Below, piece after piece: positions 49,601 to 62,900 of a stretch of 64,000 nt of DNA (position 1 is its first letter; each line of letters begins with the position of its first letter). The stretch spans positions 25,474,921 to 25,538,920 of the forward strand of contig NW_019211457.1 of NCBI RefSeq assembly GCF_002443255.2. The letters run 5' to 3'. The translations under genes were made by a program, and so were the position numbers. The notes under the pieces are model-generated. The model saw only the letters and a list, made by a program, of their open reading frames with translations, made no database searches and had not been told where the DNA came from. The DNA comes from Varroa destructor (taxonomy: Eukaryota > Arthropoda > Arachnida > Mesostigmata > Varroidae).

Positions 49601-50850
49601 ATAACGAACAAAAAAATATCATTATCGCGGTTTTCTCAACAAATATACTTCTACTGCCATAGTACTACTGCACGTAAGTTTCAAGAACGGCAAATGGATA
49701 CATACGTTCATTCATACGGTAAGTAACGCAGAAGGAACTGGAGTAGTAAAACATAAAACATTGTCTGCCTGTTCTACTATTAAGTTACGATTAGCCAACG
49801 TATGAAAAAATGACGTTTGTCCTAATACATCAACACGTACTCGTGTGACCGACGTTGTCTCACTTGCTTAATTTGTGTGGTATTTGATATGGCCCATTTA
49901 TGGGTTATAAAACACGGAGTAAAGGTATGAATGTCCAAGTTGTTCGAATTATCACTGGCACTGCAATTATACGACCATTATCATAGTCATCAACGGTGAG
50001 TTGGTACTGTGTAACTCGTTTGTAAGGATTGAACTATTACACAATTGCCTAACGTTACGGATTCAGACAATCTTTGAAAAACACACGTCAAGGCTGATTG
50101 TACCAATTGCGATTTCCCCTGTATCCCCCATATAAATTCTATATACATATAAACGACTTGTATCTATATGGTAACTAGAACCTGTATTCTGGCTATCGTT
50201 TTAGAGTGTGTTTGCTAAAACTATTTTCTACACATCAGAAGAAAAGTGCCTATGATCGACCCAGGCAGCGTCCCGTTAGTAAAACTATCGAAAGGTATCA
50301 CTCCAAGCTGCCTTATTTATCAAACTATTTTTCTACTAATTCGATTTTTACCGAGAAATTTTTTACCGTTTCGCCCCAGGGAGGTTTTAGATATGATCCG
50401 AGCATTGAAATCTTCAAAGTCAGTATACAGTGTAATCAATTATGATGTTATCTAGCCGTCCGTAATATAGCAACTGCTGTATAATAGTCATAATTCACCA
50501 AAAATACCTTTCCAAAATGTGTGACTCTTTTTTTTCTCCAAAAAATCATTCCTCAAGAAGTTCTTTCATTCAATCATAAACCAGAAGAAACTGACCCTGT
50601 TTTCAGCTTTGAGGCGTTTAAAGTAGCTGTTAGGTCTGATTCAAAGCAACGATTATTTTTAGGTTTGGTTCCTGAATCTCATCACGCTGTTCACTCGGTC
50701 GTTAACAGTTAATTCCACTGCAAACCCTTGCTAATCATCGTGCCTTTGTGACAGCTTACGGATACAATGATACGGATGGTTATCATTCAACATGCCTCAA
50801 CTTTCACGTTCTCTGTCTGTCTCTATTCTTCTCTCCAATTTAATTTGCCC
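43673..50850. other. intergenic, no gene recognised
   Basis: A plus-strand frame from ATG 43641 to 44282 is longer than most but overlaps the promoter of the minus-strand cuticle gene and has no recognised domain. AT dinucleotide tracts occur at about 45900-45925 and 49058-49080. Nothing else is supported. Confidence 0.4.
49058..49080. repeat. (AT)n microsatellite
   Basis: Alternating AT with related GTATATATG and GTACATA units just before it (49030-49057). Confidence 0.9.
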
Positions 50851-51780
50851 CCCATTACGATTTTAAGGTTGCTCTAGGGCGAGCACGGCAGTTGGCCAAA
50901 TATTCGAGTTCTATGCTTCTGCGCCAAATGCCAGCAATCCAGTTTACTGAGCTATCCATATCGTGCCTATTCCATAAATTCCGCCTGTCAGTCTGTATAT
51001 GCCTGTTGCACTTAGCTTTGTGTGTGTGTGTGTGCCTGTGCCTCTCTCCTTTTGGCTTGTTTACGTAGCGCCCTCCAGGGTATAGGGAGTCGGAAGCGAT
51101 AGGAAATTGCAATACAAGCAGACATACTTTGACCGAAGCAAGAGCCAAGACGATGTCCGCGGCACGAGTCATTTTGCACCCGCAGAACTGCACGACTGTT
51201 ACAAGCGAAGCACCTAAAATGGAGGTGGAGCGCCGTCGTTCCCGGCAATAGAAACTGTCTACTCGAGAGTTAATGCTCTTCAGATGGTGACTAGTCACAT
51301 GCTTCAGCGGTAACAGGCACAGTCGTTGCCGGCGGGGGTGATGGCTGGCCGGCGATCACTATCTAGGAACAGCGCCTGCTGCTGTTGCTTCAAATACTAT
51401 CCTGTTACTCTGCCTAACGAGTCGGCTGCTGGAACTCAAACGTGGTCTACGCTTCTTTCGGGTCGACTCTAAACCCGATCGCACATTGTGGAAAGGATGC
51501 AAAACTGCTAACGGCTTACAGGAGCCGCTGTTGACGCTCCGTGCGCGATTATCCATTTGTAAACCGGTCAGTCGGCTGCGATCTAGTTCCGTATAGAAGT
51601 TTTGTTCAGATATTTCTGCTACCATCAGCAAAGTCATCGCAGTGGCCGGCATCGCCATGGTTTTGCTCTTGTCATATAGCATTTTGCTAGTTTGAGCAAA
51701 AGCGATATGAGTCTGACTGTAAAACGGGCCTGAATGAGTGGCTTCGTAGGCGGCAGCTCATAGCAGCGGAACCACACTAG
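50851..51780. other. GC-richer island with a (TG)8 repeat
   Basis: By eye richer in G and C than its surroundings. Contains (TG)8 at 51019-51034 and open frames on the minus strand, of which 51359-51682 is listed separately. The frame at 50855-51298 is read through the TG repeat as His-Thr repeats and is not convincing. Confidence 0.3.
51359..51682 (-). CDS. candidate small basic protein, unknown
   Basis: A true ATG at 51682 opens a 107-codon frame ending in TAG. I do not recognise it. Visible features: Met/Ala-rich start (MAMPATAMTLLMVA) that is only a weak signal peptide, an acidic stretch (EISEQNFYTELD), then a Ser/Arg-rich half with a polybasic run STRKKRRPRLSSSS and an Ala-rich end. A single Cys is present. 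Codon choice looks more like coding sequence than the surrounding DNA, but the frame lies in a GC-richer island where chance frames are longer. No AATAAA was seen soon after the stop. Confidence 0.3.
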   Translation of the reverse strand: MLYDKSKTMAMPATAMTLLMVAEISEQNFYTELDRSRLTGLQMDNRARSVNSGSCKPLAVLHPFHNVRSGLESTRKKRRPRLSSSSRLVRQSNRIVFEATAAGAVPR

Positions 51781-53801
51781 AATGCCATAATAATATCATT
51801 ACATAATGTGGTTGTACGGCCATTGGTGATAGAAGAAGACGTAAGTGATCCTGCCCTATTATGGCTGATGCTCACTAAGTGGTGGCAAATTGGCCCAAGT
51901 CGACGCTTTGAGAGGTCTAAGGGAGATGGTAGCGTGACAGACAGCCGGGAGGTGAAAACGTGCTCGTAAGACGTGTCTATTGACACGTGAAGATGTTGTT
52001 CTTAGTGGCTGATTTTGGAAACATATGAAAGTCAACGAGGCTAATTGGAACGGGTCGATTGGTGAGGCCGACATAAAAACCGAGCCTGAATCCTACGCAA
52101 GACGGCAGCGAAGCTGAGGTACGCATTGTGGGTACGGTTGGAGTAACTAAATATTAGGAGACGGTGAGTTGACCATTTATCTGTCAATTTAACTCTGTCG
52201 GAACTTTTATCGCTGTAATGTCTAATAATGTTGAACTGATGAGGACATGGCTTTCGGACACTGGTGTAGACTCTAAAGCTAAAGTGTTTTAAGTTTTACA
52301 CCCAGAAGTGCATTGGGATGCTGACATCCATTAACATTACAAAACGAACATGTCTACGCTACTAATTCGAACCTAAGACTTACGTGTCCTTAGATTGAAT
52401 AGGCGGATGCCTTGCCATCACACCAACGCAGAAAAAGGTCCTATAGACGCAAACAAACCTTGAGGCTCAAAGTAGGTTCTTATCGAATATTTGGCGAAGA
52501 CTTTAAGGTTTCGCAACGGTTTCTTTAGATATTTGCCTATTTTAGGTTCGCTAAACATGTTGTATGTAACTGGATCAAAACTACCGGACAATTATGATCT
52601 GGCCTAGCGTGTGTTGATTTTTCTAAAGATATTTCAAAGGACGCACTGTATGTTATTTAAAGGTCGTATAAAGGTCGGTGTTAAGTATTAAGTAAAAGTA
52701 TTTTTTATATGATATACAATTTCATATAACTAGAGATTAGTCCTAAAACGTTCATAAGTTGCTCATCTTATTAGACGTTTGATGAAACAGACTGATCTAA
52801 TAAGTGTTTTCTAAACAAAAAACTTGTTTTAACGAACATTTTAAGCTTGCCACCTAAATTTTAATTTTTTTCCTGCTGGTGTGATGCTTCATACAAGACC
52901 AGTCATCGAATGCAATGTTCATTACTGGCGTACGTTAGAACAATCAATCAAAACACAAACAATAATAATACTAAAGCATCAAAATTAATTGTCGCTAAAT
53001 CTAAGTCGTAGTACCTTTGATTCAGTTTTATCAGGAGGTGTGGGGCGCCACTGTTCTTAATGGATACGTTTTTATAAGCGTTGTCAATTTTAAACGGTAA
53101 ACAAAAAAATCAACTTCCCTTATTGATTTAATTACATCAGTTAGTTATGGTCGTATTTGGTTAACGTAAAAACGAAACCGCTAGCAAATTCGTAGTTTAG
53201 CCTACTAAAGAGGATGGATTTTTTCAAATTTATATTTTAAACAAAGAGCACGTACAACCATAGAAGTACTAAAATCTCGTGTAAAAATTACTCCGACGGC
53301 CTTCACTTGTTCTTTGGCTAGGTGCCTAGCATTTCTGTTAAGCGTCAAAACGTGTTTCGTTGTTTTCTTTATGGGAGGGACGTGCATGCATTAGTTTCTA
53401 CCTTGCCCCCCAAAAGTATTGGTTTTCATTTTCAGTTATATTGTATCTGTGGTATCCAGGTCAAGTTAGGTGGGTTTGTAGTCGTTCGGCCATTTGTTTG
53501 GTACTTTTCTTCTACTAGATTTCACAATTGTGAACCGATCCATGCAATTACTGGTATACATCCGGTCGAAATCTATGTACGCATATTAACGCTTATAAGA
53601 GAAATTTAATAAAATGTTTATATTTGACAAGCGAATATTTTTTACAGTGATGATATCCTGCCATGCGTAACTTATTATATATGCCTATATCAATCCAGTG
53701 ACACATATAATAAATTGCATACAGGGAAGCCCTAGCCTGATCCTCCCGTTCACCGTAACATTTAACGTTAGCATGCCACAGTAAGAATTTTCTCCATCGT
53801 C
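51781..53801. other. intergenic with a tRNA-like fragment
   Basis: On the minus strand TGGTGTGATGG (52415-52425) resembles a pol III A box and GGTTCGAATTA (52363-52373) a B box, about 42 bases apart, with GGCATCCGCC between. The T-arm and acceptor stem do not pair properly, so this is at most a tRNA pseudogene or a piece of a tRNA-derived SINE. Nothing else recognised. Confidence 0.3.
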
Positions 53802-53807
53802 TTTATT
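53802..53807 (-). promoter_or_regulatory. poly(A) signal after the exon-like frame at 53833
   Basis: AATAAA on the minus strand, 26 bases beyond the TAG at 53833-53835. Confidence 0.4.
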
Positions 53808-53832
53808 AACGATAACAGTCGTTCTCTCACGT

Positions 53833-54092
53833 CTATCTAGCTGTCGTTGCGAGGAACACGTTCTTATTGAATCTGTTGACGAAGTTTTTGTACAAGCTCG
53901 TTCGCGCCTCGAGCTGAGTGATGGCGTGAACCTCGCCTATCTTCGACGCTCTGGCGCAGCTGAACGCTCTTTCTGTCGGTACCTTCATATGCAAGAAATA
54001 CACAAACACGCTGCTGCCTTTAGGTATCAGGCTCATACATGCAAAGTCGACTATGATGAGTGTGACAGCCACAGGTAAACTATCCCCGAACT
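53833..54092 (-). CDS. candidate 3'-terminal exon, unknown protein
   Basis: A minus-strand frame open from an upstream TAA to TAG at 53833. A TTCGATAG acceptor could start the exon at 54092, or at 54090 with the next AG. It begins FGDSLPVAVTLIIVDFACMS, with a hydrophobic stretch long enough for one membrane helix, followed by a mixed charged part (FLHMKVPTERAFSCARASK) and ends FLATTAR. There is no upstream ATG in a convincing place, so it would be the last exon of a gene whose other exons lie at higher coordinates. A piece at about 54360-54520 on the same strand (SFAVLMGTALLCDPSN, then AKFVGTASQERRRGLKN after a stop) could be related. Codon choice and the close AATAAA are the main arguments. 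Function unknown. Confidence 0.3.
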
Positions 54093-57000
54093 CTATCGAA
54101 AGTTATGGGCCTGTGGAAAATTTGACCTTGTACCTGATTCGAGAGTTCGATATCTTTCGAACTAGCCGATTTTGGATAGTTCAAAGACAATGTATACTTT
54201 TATTCAAACATACATGGTACTGCACGTTCACTCCTTAAGGCACTTAGGTTTTGTCGTACGATATTACGCAAGAATTATGCTCACATAACGACACAGGGTC
54301 GTTAACCAATTTCTTAGTTACTATTATTAAATCTGGAGCGATAGCAACCAAGTTTCATGCGTGCACGTTCTTTAGACCTCGTCGTCGTTCCTGTGAAGCC
54401 GTCCCGACAAATTTTGCAATACCCACTAGACACGATTTAGTACGGGGCTACAATTGGGCTAGAAAACAATTGCTTGGGTCGCATAGCAGGGCCGTCCCCA
54501 TGAGCACAGCGAAAGACATTTACTTCCGATGCGTGATTCAGCGAATACGATCAGCATAGCTCAAGATGATAAAGCAGTAGACTGTATGGAGGTTGTAGCC
54601 GCGAATTCGGCGCGTGTCTCTAAGCTAAGAGAGGGCTAAGAAACACAAGACGTCTCAAAACGTAAACGACGTCGGCTAGCTGCCTGGTGGGCAGCAGTAT
54701 ATGTTGTGTGAACGCACGTCAGAATAAGAGAATATCACTTTGGGTCTGCGTTGGTTCAAGCGTTGAAAAATTATTGCCCCAAGTTTCGTTAGCTTCAGAA
54801 CCAAATCAAGTATAAGGCGACGTTTTGGTAAAGCAGAGTAAGCTCTTTAGCATGCCGTTGTTGAGGAAGAAATGCCTGAAAGGGCGTTGTGACGTCAGGC
54901 CGTGCAGGTCCTAGCACCTCGTTTATGGTGAAATGAACTGGTTACAAGAAAGGCAGATATTTAGAGTGATTAAGCACCTCAGCTGAAACGTGATCAGATA
55001 GTTAGGTTTTGTACAGTAATTGACGTCCACTATAATCTATGCTAGCTTTGTGGTAAACCATATACGCAACGACGAGAAAAATTGACGTGTAGAAGCTGCA
55101 TTATATCTCAAAATGAATAGATATGTTTGAATAAACCACGACAAAAGCGAATATTTAAAAGAACGGATGGAAATAAACGTACCGCGTATTCCTGGACGTG
55201 TTGTATCATCGTGCGACAAGGCTGTAATTGACAGTCTAACATGTTAAAGCTTACTATTCGGTTCAACCTTAGTAATGGGGCCAACATTAACTCGAACTTA
55301 AAGTTCGAAACGGCGAATTGCTACTGTAAAGTTATCGATCAAAAAACGAAAAAAAAAAACTAAATTCGAGGATTTTTCGCGCCATTCAGTTATTCTACAT
55401 AGATGTTGATCCTTAAGGTTCCTTAACGATTTGGATATATAAAACATCTTAAAGAAACGAAAGGCTTGCCCAGTCTTTTTTTTTTCAATGGTCCTGTTGT
55501 CATGCTCAGTCGATCCGCATCGATGTCTGTATCTCAAGGGGAGAATTATGTACTAGAGATGCGGAGGCAGATTGTATACATAAATGAGCAAATGAGCTTG
55601 AGGTTTAGCTTTGCAAAGTCATTTTGCTTCACTAGATCATTATTATTCAAAGACAAAGGAAAAAACAATATTGCCAAGGCCTCTTTTGCCGCTCGAAGTT
55701 ACAAGATTATGAGTAAACGCTTTTTTAGCTGGAAACCGTACGTTGATTATAGTCATGAATAATAGAAAAAATCGGAAGACGACATTGTACAGCAGACACT
55801 TCTACCAGAATATACACAACGTATGGGCAACGTTAGGGATGGTGCAAGATGACCTATCTTCAACGATTTTCAGCGTGGCGACGTAAGCTAGAAGTTGTGT
55901 TTGTGGGCGGAACCATGACTAACCATTATTATTATATATAACCATTATAATGCTGCTAATTAACACGAATCGGTAATGTACGCGCCGAAACGATTCGCAG
56001 CATCGCGTGCTCGCGAAGCGGTAATCTGCCACGATACGAGATGACCTATGCAACATCATATTGTTATCATATCATATCATAGTGGTCAAATCGTTGTTGA
56101 TACGTAATGGCTTCTGCAAACGGCTCAGCGCCCCCTGCACGGTTGGCAACTACCACCATAGGAGTGCAGGCATTACTAGCGGCTTCGTCGGTGGCCATCT
56201 GTCTACGCCGAGCAAAAGGAAGCGGGCTTCCGGAAGATGGAAAACGTGTGAGAACAGGTGCGATTTGACGGAGTTAATTCTAACACGAAAAGTATTGCTT
56301 GAAGAAAATTCGGTGCTTAGAAACACAGTCCTGGCAGGTATCGTAAGCTGTTTGTGGTTATTTAATACACTCTAATTTATTATTTTTGCTTTCGTCTTCG
56401 TCTGGTAAAGCGAAGGAATAGATATCAAAATGCACTGAGAAATCGGATCTTGCTAAATCATGAGAACGTTTGGGTGACCCCGGCCAGCAGTTGGTAGGGT
56501 AATAATTTTTGTACAGAACTTTTCAAATTAGCTATGGTCATTTAATATTGTTTCAGTGATTTTCACATAATCTAACCCGACCATTTTCAATGTTCACTCA
56601 CCAATGCATGATGGTAAAATGTGGTTATTTTTTAGAGCGCAATCAACGGTATGGTCACCAAGAACATGGAGATTGCAGGCGATACGTTAACGTTAATACG
56701 ATTAATTGTATTGTCATATTGGTTTTCTTAGAGTCGTTCTGTTTCACCCAAAAGAGGTTCGTCATTGTGTACCTAGTAGGTGCACTGAGTGGTAGGCCGA
56801 AAAGGACCACAACGTTACTCTGTTTGAATTACGTTGTGATGCCCAACTAATGATGTACGGCTGACATCTTTCGTTAAGTTAATTAAAGTATCATTTATCT
56901 GTTCATAAATATAGAACTATTCACACAATTTGTTACTAATTAGCCTCACCTGGACAGAGTTATAAGCATCTGAAGAGACTACATCTGTAAACTACTACTT

Positions 57001-58598
57001 CCATGTATGAATATTTTTCCAGTCTTCCTCTCAGAATGTAGCGGCTCACGTATAAGGGCCTATTCGCGCTTAGGAACACTATGAAGCCACGATACGCGAT
57101 GACAAAAAATTACTAATAATAACAAATTCCGACAAGAAGTTCTTCTCTCATTTTCTTAGTGATATATGTTATTTTTACGCCAAACAAGGAAAATTGGATG
57201 ACAATATGACCGGCAGTTAATTCGGCTTACGGTTTCCTCTTAATTGATAGATCTGTAGTTGTAGGTGTACAGTCTACAAATATCAGCTAACATGTGTCAT
57301 AGAAACGGAGTATCTCATTTGATTGGAGCTGTCTCAGATCGGCCTGGACCGCTGTTCTTTTACAGCTGAATAGATCTTTGATAAACAGAGGACCGTGTGT
57401 CTTATGAGCGGATCCTCCAAACGGCGTAACAGTAACGCGCGCTGATGTATGCATGTTGATCTATACCCCATATATAAACGCGTGCATCACGCCACACTCA
57501 AGCGATTATCTGCTTAGATATATAATTTTACTTACGAAATATGTATGAAAAGCAGGCCAGGGGAAATAAATCTTTGCTGTACGCGGACCCCCATAGCTGG
57601 GGTGGCAGCCTGACTAACAGATAACAGCCGTTAAACGATTGAGATATACAAAAAGTACCGCAGTTATATGTAGTATATACAAAATAAACAGCAACAACCG
57701 GTTGAGAAAGGCCGATGAGAGACCATTCTCCGTTCCTAGGATAGTGGCACTTACAGCTGGGGCAATCTCTTTATGACAATAGCCGTGTCATCAATGGACA
57801 ATATCGTCAATACACAGGAGGACAAGCGGCACGGGACGAACCAATAAAGGAATCACGATCATCAGCACCAACAATCGTAAGAACAATAGTGTCGCGCTTC
57901 AGTTTGTTGTCGTTGGAAGAAAGGCAAAAAAGAAAGGGGTAATAAGGAGAAAGGGAGGGCCAGTTTCTTACTAGGTGCCATTTTCATTGCTAACAACAAC
58001 AACAACAACAACACCAATAAAAATATCACGACCACTTTCATCATTGAGGCAACGCCACCAAAGCCGTTGGGAGCGGCAAGCATTGTACTATATGACGTGT
58101 GCACTATATGCATGTACAATACGTAGTCAGTCGTCCACTAACCCTGACCTTGATCTACGCGGGCAGGCAACGATCAGCTGCCAGCAGTAGGTCCACAGAC
58201 AGAGAAGTCAGCAGCGTGACAATACGGGCCCGACATGACAACAAAATGATAACGCAGGAGCAGCAGTAACAACAGTCGCAATGGTGGCACCAGAAGCAAA
58301 AGGAAACTGTACTACATGGCAACAGGCCGACGATGAAACCGGTTACCGACGATTAAGCTGTGGAGGTACTTGTGGCCGATTACGGTCGACCAGGCCGGCA
58401 GCCACATAAAACGCTATAGGAGACGTGTTGTTACGCAGACTGGCGTGTCGTGTGGCCCAGCTATGAGGCGGCTATCTGCCAGTCTCGGACGAGCTGGTTG
58501 CTCGTATTGCTTCTAGCCGTTTCTGTGCCTGACACAACTGCTGCTACCTCTGTTATGACTACTCGTTCGGGTGCCGCGTACTAAAATTTACACCTCAC
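54093..58598. other. intergenic; (AAC)7 repeat
   Basis: No gene recognised. The repeat (AAC)7 at 57992-58012 lies in a GC-richer stretch that runs on to about 58850. Open frames such as 54251-54559, 55466-55762 and 56061-56375 have no recognised content. Confidence 0.4.
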
Positions 58599-58825
58599 CT
58601 TAGCTGCTCTGTAGAAGTATTACCGTTGGCAGTACTACACGTGATTGCAACGTCGTAGACGGCGTTGTTAGCGGACCAAAGCCCGACAGAGACATTTGCC
58701 AGTGGTGTTTCGGGGCAACTGTCATTACAGACTACTACAGCAGGAGGAAAAACTTTTGTAGACAGACCAGCAGACAACGTGGCGATGGTCATTGCGATGC
58801 TGTTTGTAACGATAGCGGGAGATAC
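58599..58825 (-). CDS. candidate internal exon, unknown protein
   Basis: On the minus strand the stretch is bounded by a TTTTCTGAAATAG acceptor and a CTAAG/GTGAGG donor, both close to consensus. In between one frame is open for 75 codons plus two bases, giving a Thr/Ala/Ser/Val-rich, possibly extracellular sequence (TIATLSAGLSTKVFPPAVVV, then CNDSCPETPLANVSVGLWS, with NVS and NTS glycosylation sites). I do not recognise a domain, and no partner exons could be joined with confidence. Confidence 0.3.
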
Positions 58826-59949
58826 CTATTTCAGAAAATGAATGTATTTTCATAGAAATTCGGACACGGCGCCAATGGCGATAGGGGTAACAGCCGCGAT
58901 CGGATACGAATAAAACACACTCTGACTGTACTAGTATTGCAGGTGGAGAAAAATGGCTGTATAGGACATGCGCAGTTCTATTCTGTATTATTATCTATAC
59001 ACATATATATCGTTATCGTTCTTAAAGCGTGCGAAGAATCTTGTTGTATTTCCTTCGAAACACATTGGCGCTTACAAATGCCCATTGAACAAACGCTCAA
59101 TGGGTTACAACATTTTGGACCAAGCTAATGGCATAATTACGTATGATATGCAATCGGGTAATATTTTGCAGTCACGATAGTACCTACAGATAAATCTAGG
59201 AGAGCCGTTAAATCTACTTATGCTTACATTCTAAACATTTCTGAGACGGTCGATTCCTGGTCCGTCCCCCGCCAGATTCGTCACAGCGACTTGTACTTAT
59301 GACCAATGCTAAATTTAATATAGCATATAAATGACGATGATTAAAGAAGGACGCTATTCTTAAATTAGCGATAAGGGCTGGTAGAAGCAGCAGGAGCCCC
59401 CAACCATTATCATGTCATTAGTATGCCAATAACAAGTTGTTCTTGTGAGGTGGCTTGCTTTCGACACTGTTGATTTACGTACTAAAGGAAACAAACAGCC
59501 GGAAAGCTGAAGACAAACGGCCGGCGTACGTCATGTCAGATCTTTCTGTGAAAGTGACAAAGGTGAAAGATACAAACTTACGTCTTCTCTGTTCGCGTCA
59601 AAGACTGTTCCAATCAGTAAATGATCATTCGCATGCGTTGAAGTAATCCATATATGGGGCGGAGGGGCCGGTCCCGACCGTAACTGGGTTGCGCTGGGTC
59701 ACAAGCAAATAAAGTATAATATACAGGACGTCTTTACTTACTGATACGGATATTGTTTGTATGTGATTTTATAGCGTAAAAATGCTCGATTCGAAGTTAA
59801 ATTATTGCATTTGCGGTAGATGAGTGTGTACACTGCAGTTTCACAGCCGTATCGAGACTTCACTGGAACCAATATCCGCATTATAATATTATAGAAAATG
59901 ATAAGCTATCAGTTATCAGCAACATTGATATCAATCTGATCAATGGCAT

Positions 59950-59951
<2 letters not shown>

Positions 59952-59983
<32 letters not shown>
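59952..59983. repeat. (TC)16 microsatellite
   Basis: Sixteen perfect TC units on the plus strand. Confidence 0.95.
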
Positions 59984-59985
<2 letters not shown>

Positions 59986-62900
59986 CTAATAACTTGAGAA
60001 CTGATCCGAAAATGACACGTAGAATAGAATCAAATCATTACGCTTCGAAAAAAGCGTCGATATCTTAAGTTTGAAATGTGTCTAGAGAATGTAAAGTGGT
60101 TCAGTGGGGCACGCGAAGACTTTGACTTGCAGATAAAAAAAAAAAAAGCATCATTCATGCAGAACTTGAGTTGACTGATTAAGAGATACAATGCGTGTTC
60201 CACTACTGCTACGAATGTTATAAACGTATTCGACGAAAGTGGTGATTCACTGTAAGATTTTTTAATTGTTTTGAATCGGTCGGTTTTGAATCGGTCGACC
60301 ACTGCATTTATAAATTTGCTATTCATTTTTATTAAAATCTTTTGCTCTTACATAGAAGCAATTAGTTTATTTGATAGTGGCACGCAATGTAGCGTCAAGA
60401 AGACCACAAAAGTTTCTTCCCATCAATAGGTCGTTTTAAAAACATCATTGCGATTTCCTGTAGGTTGACAAGTTCACTTCGATTTAAAATGGCATGGCTT
60501 CTTCCGTCAGCGCGCCGACGTACAAATCCACAGGCCCGTCTTGTTGCGGTCATAAACAATTATAAAATCCCTACATTATGCCTTCTGTGACAATTATCGA
60601 ACATTACGAATCAATTGATTAATATTCGCTTATCACCCTCACAATGGCAGGATAGCCGAGTAAGTGCCATGTTTTTAAGTAACAGTAATCAACTAACACT
60701 ATCTATTTCCTATATATGGGAAGTTGTACTAGGGAAGGTTACGGGAACTCCACGAAAACTTCATCTTATGACGTCAGCACTTATTCATCTATCAAAACGA
60801 TTTAAAGCTTATCCGTGCCGCATATCAATTATTCAACACCTTGCCTAAATCAAAGGTTCATCTAGGTTACGGTTCTGCAAAACAGCCTGTAACCTGTAAA
60901 ATTTTAAGGATTTAGACAGATTGTTTTCAGGCAAGAAAAAAACAATTTTGTCAATTTAACTATTGGTAATAAATGCATGCATACATACATACATAGTTGT
61001 GACAGGTTAATTTTTCCCAGAGATATTCGCTCTGTGCTAGTCTTTCTATATAAACCTTTTCATTTCGCACGTATTTCCTTACCTACGGACCTTAGGAACT
61101 CTGTTTATATATTTTCCGCTTATATAGATTTCCGAATCATATTCACACATGTAAGACTGTTAGAAACTATACATGGACTGGCTCCAGAAAAGTCGTCATA
61201 TCGTTTGGGCACACTTGAAAACATCGGTTTCACCTCGAACTTTGTGAAACCTCTACGAGCATCAGCTGTTTACTCGGGAGGCGTGGGACGGTCCCTAATC
61301 GTAACCGTGCTCTCCCCGGCTCTTAGCTCAACCCTGATAGATTGCTTTACACAGACATCCGAACGTCGTCTTTACAAACAATAGTTCAGCCGGTAGCTTC
61401 AATCCGCAAGACACCTTACCCTCTAGTAGCTAACGGAAACACCATATACTTTCTGCCAATTTCTCAATAAGCATCGTGTCCTAAAAAGCCTACGATGATG
61501 ACCCCTAACTCTTTCATTGTTAGCTCTATGTAAATTGCATTACAAATAGTACAATCAAGATTCTTCAGAACACGTGTTTTTGCGTGAAAGAGGCATCTGT
61601 TCAATTTGCACCTTTACCTTCATTGAAACACTAGGTTATTACAAGAGCTTTACCTAGTAGACAACAGCTTCTAAGTCAATTAATTCAACGGCAGCTAAGA
61701 TGACAGGTTTCATCGCGGAACTAAAGCCAGCGGCCTCACTCGTTGAAGCGGGAAAATTTTCACATGCGTAAAGTGTAAACAAAGTATGTACGAATAACTG
61801 ATTTTAAATGATTACATTCCTTAGAAATAACTACATGTGGTTAAGTACCACATCTATCTAAAAAGCAGATGGAGAACGCCATTGGCCTTCAGTAACCCAG
61901 AGACCTGAACAGCTCACTATAAAGCTCCAAATTTCTGATATTGTTAACTATCAAAGCTACATATTATAGCTGGTTCTAAACGGCGTTCGGAGAATCTCTG
62001 AAGATGAAGGGCGGCGTGGTCTACGCACATATCTTTCGAGTGCTTTGCCATAATGACCATGTACATGCTACCATTGCTGGTTTGAATTTTACAGTTGCAA
62101 ATTATGGCCATGGCTCATTGTTGTCATGTCGGTGCTCAGGTATGTTTGAAAAAACCCAGGCAGGCCCATTAAAATGCATCTACAGACGGGAAAGTCAACA
62201 AACGATGGAAAGAAATATGGCATATGGGCGCTTATATCGGGGCTGACACACAGCACGTGACCTTGCCCTTCGCGGTTTGGCGGGGATTAAAGTAGGCCCA
62301 GCAGATAGATCCCTGTAGTAACACCTCACGATTCAGATCTGGCCCGATTCATTAACAGGCAGTAGAGACTGACAGTCAGCCGCGCGTTAGCCAAAAAATT
62401 CTCTAAGGACAAGCAGTTCGTCTTGGTTGTCTATGGACGCGCTATTGTCAAGATGACGCAGCCGAACAATGATAACATAATTGAAAGCCTTCAGCTGTTC
62501 AAGCAATGAAAATCATTAAACAATTCAAATAGTTGCTTGGTTATTCTCTTCCTTGTAAAGAAATCCATGCTGGAACTGAAACTATGTGTTTTTCGTATAC
62601 CGAAAATCTGATGATTAAATGAACCTTTTAGATAGCTTAAATTCGATACATTGCTGCCGTAGTGATGAGTATGAATGTCCTTTCATTAAAGAAAACTTTC
62701 AGTTTCTCACGAGCACACTTTTATCATTAAGCAACATCGTTTCCACCACGAAAATTAGTCAGTTTTACACGCACACTTTGAAGTAAGCTGATGTATGTGA
62801 TAATACGAACGAAGTAATGAACAGGGTATGCGTATGTAACATTTTTTACACGTTGATGATGTCACAATCATTAACCCCCTACACGTATAGGGTCATTCCG

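Noticed and set aside
59220..59275. B-box-like GGTCGATTCC suggesting a tRNA
   Set aside because: No A box and no cloverleaf pairing upstream.
60977..61384. 135-codon plus-strand frame starting at ATG
   Set aside because: No domain, leader or splice context recognised; it starts inside a CATA/CATG repeat.
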